DNA of 64,000 nucleotides from Serripes groenlandicus (lineage: Eukaryota > Mollusca > Bivalvia > Cardiida > Cardiidae). The stretch's first letter is position 1, and every line of letters starts with the position of its first letter. Under the pieces are notes generated by a model. The model saw only the letters and a program-made list of their open reading frames with translations, ran no database searches and was not told the origin of the DNA. Location of the stretch: the NCBI GenBank assembly GCA_031761405.1, contig JASEVX010000352.1, positions 107,214-171,213 of the forward strand, in the 5' to 3' direction. Below, one piece after another: positions 57,446-64,000 of this stretch. The position numbers and the translations under genes were made by a program.

Positions 57446-58180
57446 AGTTCACCTAAGCACGAAGTGCAAGGTAAGCTTTTGTGATCACTCGCCATCCGGC
57501 GTCTGTCATCGTCGTCGTCGTCTGTCCGTCTGTTAACAATTTCCTACAAATGACTTCTCCTACTAAACCAATGGACAGATTTCAAAATAACTTCACAGGA
57601 ATGGTCCTTAGGTGGTCCTCTTTCAAAGTTGTTCAAAGAATTAAATTCCAAGTAGAACTTTGGTTGCTGCGGCATCAGAAAAGGGGAAAATTGCCTAATC
57701 TTAAAAAATCTTCTTGTCCAAAAGTACTGGCCCGATTTGAAAATTATTTTGTGCAAAAGTTCCTGGGGCACCCTTTACCAGGATTGTTCGAATATTTCCC
57801 ATCCGTTGAAAAACATGGCCGCCAGGGGGCGGAGCTTGTATTCCTTATAATTATGTGCATTGTTAAAACTTTAAAAATCTTCTTGTCCAAAAGTACTGGC
57901 CCGATTTGAAAATTATTTTGCACAAATGTTCCTTGGGGCACCCTTTACCAAGATTGTTAAAAAAATTCTGATCTGTTGAAAAACATGGCCACCAGGGGGC
58001 GGAGCTTGTTTTTCTTATATGTGCATTGTTAAAACTTTAAAAATCTTCTTGTCCAAAAGCACCTGCCTGAACTAAAAATTATTTGGCACAAATGTTCCTT
58101 GGGTGACCTTCTTTCAAGGTTAGTCAAATAAATCTGATCAATTGAAAAACATGGCCACCAGGGGGAGGTTGCTTGTTTTT
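57446..58180 (+). mobile_element. Family M element, 3' end replaced (M2)
   Basis: agttcacctaagcacgaagt, gcaaggtaagcttttgtgat, cgtcgtcgtcgtctgtccgt, then B-like text (aactttggttgctgcggcat) and three D-like units (cttcttgtccaaaagtactg, atggccgccagggggcggag). It stops at cttgttttt, where D4 starts. Confidence 0.65.
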
Positions 58181-58925
58181 AGCTTACCTGTGCACGAAGT
58201 GCTCAAGGTGAGTTATTGTGATCGCCCTATGTCCGGCGTCCGGCGTTCGGCGTCCGTCAACATTTTCTCCTCTGTAACCGGTGGGTCAACCGGTGGGTCA
58301 ACTGGGATGAAACTTCACAGAAAGCATCCTCTCAATGTCCTCACCAGAATTCCTTAAAATTTTTGGGATCCATGCAGAATTCTGGTTTCCATGGCAACGA
58401 AATGAAAAAAACTTCTTCTTCTCCCAAACTGGTTGGCAGATTTTCAAATAATTTTGTAAAAATGTTTCTTGGATGACCTTCTATCAGATTCCTTCAAGCC
58501 AAGTTGATTGGTCGAAAAACATTTGCCGCCAGATGGGCGGGGCTATTTTGCCTTATATGGCTATAGTGAAAACTTAAAAAATCTTCTTCTCCGAAAGTGT
58601 CGATTTTCAAATAATTTTGTAGAAATGTTCCTTAAGTGACCCACTTTCAGATTCCTTCAAGCCATGTTGATTGGTCAAAAAACATGGCCGCCAGTGGGCA
58701 GGGCTATTTTGCATTATATGGCTATAGTGAAAACTTAAAAAATCTTCTCCACCAAAAGTGTCAGGCCGATTTTCAAATAATTTTGTAGAAATGTTCCTAG
58801 GGTGACCCTCTATCAGATTCTTTCATGCCAAGTTGATTGGTCTGAAACTATGGCCGCCAGGGGGCGTGGCTTATATAGCTAAAGTAAACAAAAAGTGATT
58901 TCAGGGCCATCATGGCCCTCTTGTT
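58181..58925 (+). mobile_element. Family D element with E-type head (D4)
   Basis: The head agcttacctgtgcacgaagt has the gcacgaagtgc hairpin seen in E and M, followed by D sequence (aactgggatgaaacttcaca, ggcaacgaaatgaaaaaaac). Three units of about 167 bp. The tail agggccatcatggccctctt then gtt at 58925; the inverted ggtgagc before the hairpin is eroded to aagtga. Confidence 0.75.
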
Positions 58926-59181
58926 TAGAAGGAGGATTGTCAAAACATTCAAGTGAGCGCTTAGAAGCCATTTCGGCAATTGATGCTGTGGTACAGTATT
59001 GGTAAACCTATATAGTGATTTCGATTTATAATTATTTTGTTTGGTGTTTTAAATTGATCATACCAATCTTTAATTAATTTAATCGCCGACAAACATCAAA
59101 ATCCACCGGTCTTAAATTGCTGCTATTTAATTTAACCGATTTACGCATTAGGTCACAGTCAATTATAGTGACTTGTTTTTT

Positions 59182-59585
59182 AACTGGTTGGCAGATTTTC
59201 AAACAATTTTGTAGAAATGTTCCTTGGATGACCCTCTATCAGATTCCTTCAAGCCATGTTGATTGGTAAAAAAACAAGGCCGCCAGAGGGCGGGGCTATT
59301 TTGCCTTATATAGCTATAATTCTTCTTCTCCCAAACTGGTTGGCCGATTTTCAAATAATTTTGTAGAAATGTTCCTTGGGTGACCCTCTATCAGATTCCT
59401 TCATGGCTATAGTGAAAACTTAAAAAATCTTCTTCTCCGAAAGTGTCAGGCCGATTTTCAAATAATTTTGTAGAAATGTTCCTTGGATGACCCTCTATCA
59501 GATTCCTTCAAGGGGCTTATATAACTAAAGTGAAAAAAAATCAAAAATCAGGTGAGCGATCCACGGCCATCATGGCCTTCTTGTT
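59182..59585 (+). mobile_element. Family D element, 5'-truncated (D5)
   Basis: It starts aactggttggcagattttca, has two and a half units, and ends aggtgagcgatccacggcca, tcatggccttcttgttt. The proximal head is missing and internal deletions are visible. Confidence 0.7.
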
Positions 59586-61197
59586 TACACATGTCATATA
59601 TAAAACAATATGTACTTTATGTTTTGGCTTAATCAAGGTGTAGTGTCTGTCATCTCTTGTGTATGTATTAACATTTTGCTTATGAACACTAGGCGGATCC
59701 ACCTTTTATAGGAACTTTTTAAACAATTTAATCATTGATAGTGCTGATAGCAAGGGGCTAATTGCAGATTACATTTCTATGTGGACTTAACGATCCCGAA
59801 ATTTTAACAAAAACACTTCACAATTGCACTTGTTATGTCCATACATGTATATTAAAAGATATAGGAATTAAACATGAGTCACTGTACACAAAGTATTGGT
59901 AGCTACGGCGGTACTGAAATTTGACCCCATCTAATTTGCCTATTTCTGAGCATCTGCTTCTTTTTTGTGAATAAATTTGTGCAGAGAAGTCGAAGGACAT
60001 TTGCACCACTGATATAAGGAATTTATGTGAAAAAAATAATAAAATATATTTTAAAAAAACCTTGCCTATTGAGCCAGTGGGTACTGAATGGGACTAAAAT
60101 TGATGTGTGTTTAACTTATAGATTAATTTTGTGTTTTGTAGGATGCTTTGTTTTACGATTTCCATCGTGAGCAGGCCTGGTCTAGATGGTAACGAAATGT
60201 TAAGAATGGATTGATTGCATAAAGAGAAAGAGGATGTTTTGCTTCTGTATGTATAAATTGGAATATTGTTTACAATTGACCATGAACAGTCACAGTAAAA
60301 TTGTATTGATATAAGTATTTTAATTAGTGTTAACAAAGACATATTTGTAAAAAAATTACATTCAAGGCATAAATATAGTAATAAGTGATTATTAGTAGAT
60401 CTGCTGACAAGAGCCATACAATGTGTAGGGGTATTGGAGTTGAAGTTCATAAATTAATATAAACGGACAAATCAGTACCAATACCAATATATAGAAATAG
60501 TAAATGGAATCAATAAATCATGACTAACTTTTATATCTCCTGAGTCATTGCCTGAGGTGGTGCCAATAATTTAATTATCCCTGTTTTTGAGAACCGATGT
60601 ACTAAGAGTATTAAATGATAATTGTAAATATTGTTTATTTCTCTCTATGTTAATGAAATAAAATCCAAGATAATCAATCACTATAATAATTAAACTAACC
60701 TTTACAGTGCTCCAGCAAAAGAGGAGGCTATTGAAAGCTGTCTAATTTCTAATGAAACTGCTCATTATAAGCTGTCTCATGTGAATTTGTCTTGTTTTCC
60801 ACTCTGAAATAGGACATGGCTGTTGTACCTCTGATATGCAGCGCCTTTCCACCTACTATATTAGAGGCCGAATTAAGGCTACTTCATAATTAGGAAAAGC
60901 AAACTTTTTTCACTAATGAAAGGCAAAATTCACATAGCAAACAAATGACTTAAGTAAATAAGTCATTAACAAAATAAATTGGAATATACCTTGTTCCCAA
61001 AATTTCATAATACTTCATTTATACATAACACATCATTTTTCATCAGAATTTTGCAATTTATTTTGTCAATATTTTCATAATTTAGCAATTTTGCATGTTG
61101 AATTTCACAAAACTAATAGGCTAGGGTGTCTTGGATGGACAGGGGCTGATATGGTACTTGGTTATTTCCACAATAGACTTTGGAAGAATCTATTTTT
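59586..61197. other. 1.6 kb without recognised features
   Basis: AT-rich. A 118-residue minus frame at 60450-60094 shows no motif. No repeat ends were seen. Confidence 0.4.
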
Positions 61198-61818
61198 AGC
61201 TCGCCTATTGGAAGAAATAGGGGGGCTTATGTAATCACCCCGGCGTTGGTATACGCGTTGCTAGCTTGGTCAAGTTCTTTTCTCAGACACTGTGTATGCT
61301 GTTGCTTTGAAACTTCACACACTAATTCAGGGTCATTATATGACCCTGTATGTCAAGTCCCATAACTCTGGAATGGATATTTACCGAATTGTGCCCCTTT
61401 TTGGTCAAACATTTGCGTGCAAGGCCTTTTCTCAGACACTGTGTATGCTGCTATTGCTTTGGAACTGTACACACTTATTCAGGGTCATTAGATGACCTTG
61501 TATGTCAAGTCCCATAACTCTGGAATGGATTTTGAAGTTTTTGGACTTAGAATTTTGGTCAAACTTTGCGTGCAAGGCCTTTTCTCAGACACTGTGTATG
61601 CTGTTGCTTATCGTATATAAATAAATTTACAGATTTAAAAGGCCCAAAAGGGCCTGTATGGACTTGGTTAACATTTGCTTGCAAGTATTGAAAAGGTGTT
61701 TTGTCTTGCAATAGGTGATACTGTGTGACTTTACCTAATGCTATAACTGTTCTGAAGTAGGCCCTTATAGATGATGGCCCTGATAGGCGAGCTATATTGT
61801 CCTCCGACAACTCTTGTT
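61198..61818 (+). mobile_element. Family H Helentron-like element, complete (H2)
   Basis: agctcgcctattggaagaaa with 5' hairpin CCTATT/AATAGG, gggcttatgtaatcaccccg. Three units of about 156 bp with cttttctcagacactgtgta and gggtcattatatgaccctgt, each internally palindromic (GGGTCAT/ATGACCC). The tail ataggcgagctatattgtcc, hairpin ttgtcctccgacaa and ctcttgtt. Confidence 0.8.
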
Positions 61819-62312
61819 AGAATTAAGCAGTGTATAAAAAAAAGTGTGTTGTTTCATGTATGCCTTGAATGATATGCTCCCTGCGAAGAATGTTCAAGTC
61901 ATCAGGATATTCTTTTTAATGTTGCTATTCGGGGGCTAGGCTGGTCTACTATATTATAAAGTAAATAGTTGAAGGTATAATTTTAAAACTTTTTCACAGT
62001 GATTCATTTAGAGTCATAACATATGTCCCTCATGCTTGTATTTATGTCTATATTTATTCTATTTTTGTAAGATTTTATCCTCTTATGGTATATATTTTAC
62101 TTCCATTTTCTTTACAGGTTGCGAAATATTGCTAATGCCGAGACAGAAGAAGTGTATAAAAGAAATCTATCCATTACAAGGACATCGGAGTACTGGAACA
62201 AACTGAAGGATTGGTTTTGAAAAAAATGGCTTGCCAATGACAAGGTATATGGGAATGAAAATAAAGGGCTCATTTTATAAAAAAAAACGTGTTTAAATGC
62301 GATGTATAAGAT

Positions 62313-62516
62313 TTAACCCTTTCCCACATATAATAAATCTGCAGCAGTCAACTTTGAAATTATCAAGTCCAAAATATAGAAAAATTGATTGGAGTTGAAA
62401 TCATTTTGCAAATAGAGAAATTGCTTATGATGAGCAATTTCTCCTTTTGCAACAATGATTTAAAAGTCGTCTGCTGCAGAGGCGCCAGAAAGTATCCATA
62501 TGTGGGAAAGGATTAA
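62313..62516 (+). mobile_element. Family C MITE (C13)
   Basis: TTAA at 62313-62316 and 62513-62516; ccctttcccacatataataa at the left and tatgtgggaaagga at the right. The centre gagaaattgcttatgatgag folds on gcaatttctccttttgc. Confidence 0.75.
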
Positions 62517-62802
62517 AACAACATAGGCCAAGGTATTAAGTGGTGCATATGAATTTTTAAGGGCATATAATGGTGCCTTGTTATAGCCATCATATCATTG
62601 GTTTACATGCATTATCATTGCAATGCATGTTGATAATGAGCTGATTGTGGATAATTTGAAATTGTGGCATGTTTATCTCCCAAACTGTATCATCTAGAAT
62701 CAGGAAGTCTTACAGCTATATATTAACACCTTATTCTACACTTTTTGAGACCTCATAGCAATAGTGGGGAAAGTCATTGAATGCTTTTGTTTATTGACAG
62801 AT

Positions 62803-63060
62803 GTTAAATTTAAGGTTTTATGTCGCTTTCAACAATTCTGCAGTTTTATCACGCCGTATCCTGGTTTACCAGTAGTACTGGTCTATATATCCTGCGACCA
62901 GTCAGTCAGTCGTAAAGCTAACCACACAAGCCTGATCCCCAAGGAGAGCAGCAATTACTACCAAGTCTGGTATGACCCAGCCAGGGATGGAGCCCACCAC
63001 CTCCTTAACCCTAGACGAATGCTCTACTACTATGCCATTGAGGCTGTCACAGAGTTCATT
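62803..63060 (-). mobile_element. tRNA-derived SINE with a different head (SINE4)
   Basis: On the minus strand the head at about 63045-62970 reads atggcatagtagtagagcat, then tggtgggctccatccctgg, A- and B-box-like. The far end gcgacataaaac with gtgataaaactgcagaattg resembles the conserved 3' domain of SINE2. The tRNA part differs from SINE2, so this is another subfamily. Confidence 0.5.
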
Positions 63061-63063
63061 AAT

Positions 63064-63265
63064 TGAATGATTGGGTTTAACGTCATTTTCAAAAACTTTT
63101 CTGTCATATCACTACGTCCAGTTCACTAACCAATGTGTTTCTTGGATTTCTCAAATTATTACTCCACACAAACGATTTTTCAAGCAACTGGCTGCCTTTT
63201 CACTTTGAATTTAAACTCGGAACCCTTGGATTGACAGTCCGCTTTGCTACTAAACCAGAGCTAGT
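63064..63265 (-). mobile_element. tRNA-derived SINE (SINE5)
   Basis: The 3' domain, read inverted, is attgggtttaacgtcatttt, gtcatatcactacgtccag. The body cgatttttcaagcaactggc and ctgccttttcactttg matches SINE2. The head is eroded (aaactcggaacccttggatt, ctactaaaccagagct). It lies a few bases from SINE4 in the same orientation. Confidence 0.6.
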
Positions 63266-63593
63266 CAATTTTCGAGTTCAAATGATAAGAAATTTTGCTG
63301 TGTTGAAAAAATGTTTTTAGATTAATTTTATAAAAATCATTGTTGTACAAATTCTACAAGTTTAAACAATATGTTACTAATGTCAACTCATTCATTTTCA
63401 GAGATGGGTTCATGCCTTTCGACCTCTATTGAAAATAAACAAATGGAGTAGAGCGCCAACACAGAACCTTAAAGCAGTCCTACCTGCGTAATAGCAGCCA
63501 GGGAACGTTGACTGGTGTCATCGAGATATTGATAGAAAAGTTTCTTCTAGATGTCAAAGCAAAGTATGTAGCTTAATTATAATGTGCCATTTT

Positions 63594-64000
63594 TAGATCA
63601 CCTGTCCGAGCCAAAGTTGTAAACAACTTAAAGCTCTATTTCCAAAATTTCACTGGTGAATCTCTGCCAAGATAGTCACTGCAGATATGGTTATAAAATA
63701 TTGAGCAAGTTTTCCATATAACTGGACTTGCATACTAGTAGAATTATTGCGCCTTTTCAAAAAAATGTGTTCACCTACATCACCAACTTTCATTAATAAA
63801 GCATTATTGCAATGCTCAAATTTAAATGTAGATTTAAATTGGATGAATAAACTTACACAATTTAGGAAAGCCTTTATGATTTTTAATGTATATAAATTTA
63901 AAACAAGTTGTGACTGTAATTGCCTCAACAAGGTGATTCTAATTAAAGCCCACAAAATATATATTTTTTGGAGAAACAAGGAATATGTCCCCAAATTACT
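63594..64000. other. Possible B head fragment, then unrecognised
   Basis: tttttagatcacctgtccga and gccaaagttgt resemble the first bases of family B, then the match is lost. The 114-residue minus frame at 63994-63650 has no motif and is not called. Confidence 0.3.

Larger units (their letters stand above)
62119..63580 (+). pseudogene. Second MULE-like gene relic, two exons
   Basis: Exon 1 (62119-62244; acceptor tctttacag, donor gacaag|gtatat) reads LRNIANAETEEVYKRNLSIT and SEYWNKLKDWF, a TGA, then KKWLANDK. Exon 2 (63402-63490; acceptor tcattttcag) continues in phase RWVHAFRPLLKINKWSRAPT, QNLKAVLPA and TAA. A shifted frame then reads SQGTLTGVIEILIEKFLLDV to about 63580. The layout (W..KW .. 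RW..AFR .. N..LK .. L..FL.D) resembles the region after the catalytic core in MULE/SWIM-type transposase-derived proteins. Both stops and the shift make it dead. C13 and two SINEs occupy the intron. Confidence 0.45.

Noticed and set aside
61180..61495. Overlapping frames with a repeated SFLRHCVCCCFETSHT-like peptide
   Set aside because: The same peptide arises from H1 on the other strand; it is translated H core.
63994..63994. Window end as a natural boundary
   Set aside because: Nothing marks an element or gene end there; the sequence is simply cut.

Overview
This is animal nuclear DNA, AT-rich, with GT-AG introns and very dense, mutually nested mobile elements. The mixture of tRNA-derived SINEs, satellite-core elements and multicopy transposon-like genes points to a mollusc, most likely a bivalve. 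I cannot name the genus. There are no operons, ribosome binding sites or CRISPR arrays. All family letters (A-M) are my own labels.

Only two coding features look healthy. At the left edge (19-98) is one exon that matches translation initiation factor eIF3 subunit L. I did not find its next exon, so much of the window may be one very long intron. In the middle (30983-40069, + strand) is a six-exon gene whose GT-AG junctions and phases all agree, giving an uninterrupted protein of about 653 residues. It belongs to a multicopy invertebrate family that I believe is called DUF7869 and that looks transposase-like (RNase H-like).

The other coding remnants are broken. They are a PIN/FEN1-like gene (4197-5254, -), a Tc1 element (5542-7055, -), a C2H2 zinc-finger array (14500-15140, +), a LINE with coiled-coil ORF1 and endonuclease (15543-17800, +), a RecQ-like helicase (18464-19110, +), a DUF6589-type gene (20698-23862, -), a MULE with 0.67-kb inverted repeats and a 9-bp target duplication (26188-29317), an hAT element (32970-34049, -) and a second MULE-like gene (62119-63580, +).

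Most of the window is two kinds of non-autonomous element. The first (family C) is a short hairpin MITE with TTAA target sites and CCCTTTCCC termini, piggyBac-like, present in about 13 copies. The second is a set of about ten families (A, B, D-K, M) that share one architecture. Each begins after a run of T with a subterminal inverted motif and a small 5' hairpin, and continues into a GTCCGTC-rich stretch and a tandem core with units of about 145-170 bp. Each ends with the inverted motif repeated, a short 3' hairpin and TCTTGTT. This matches non-autonomous Helentron-type elements (HINE/DINE-like; 'pearl' elements of bivalves are probably relatives). Copies nested inside other repeats give paralogous empty sites and show insertion into T-runs, with up to four levels of nesting at 10872-13691.

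Layout: 1-10.8 kb, eIF3L exon, decayed genes, Tc1, A/B repeats and a SINE; 10.8-20.7 kb, nested C/D/J, zinc fingers, LINE, helicase, M repeat; 20.7-29.3 kb, DUF6589 pseudogene, SINE, H, C, MULE; 31-40 kb, the intact gene with introns full of C, hAT, I, E, B, F and J; 40-52.5 kb, K, E, L, A, C, I, D, F and B; 52.8-57 kb, a 4.2-kb G satellite-core array; 57-64 kb, M, D, H, a second MULE-like relic and paired SINEs.
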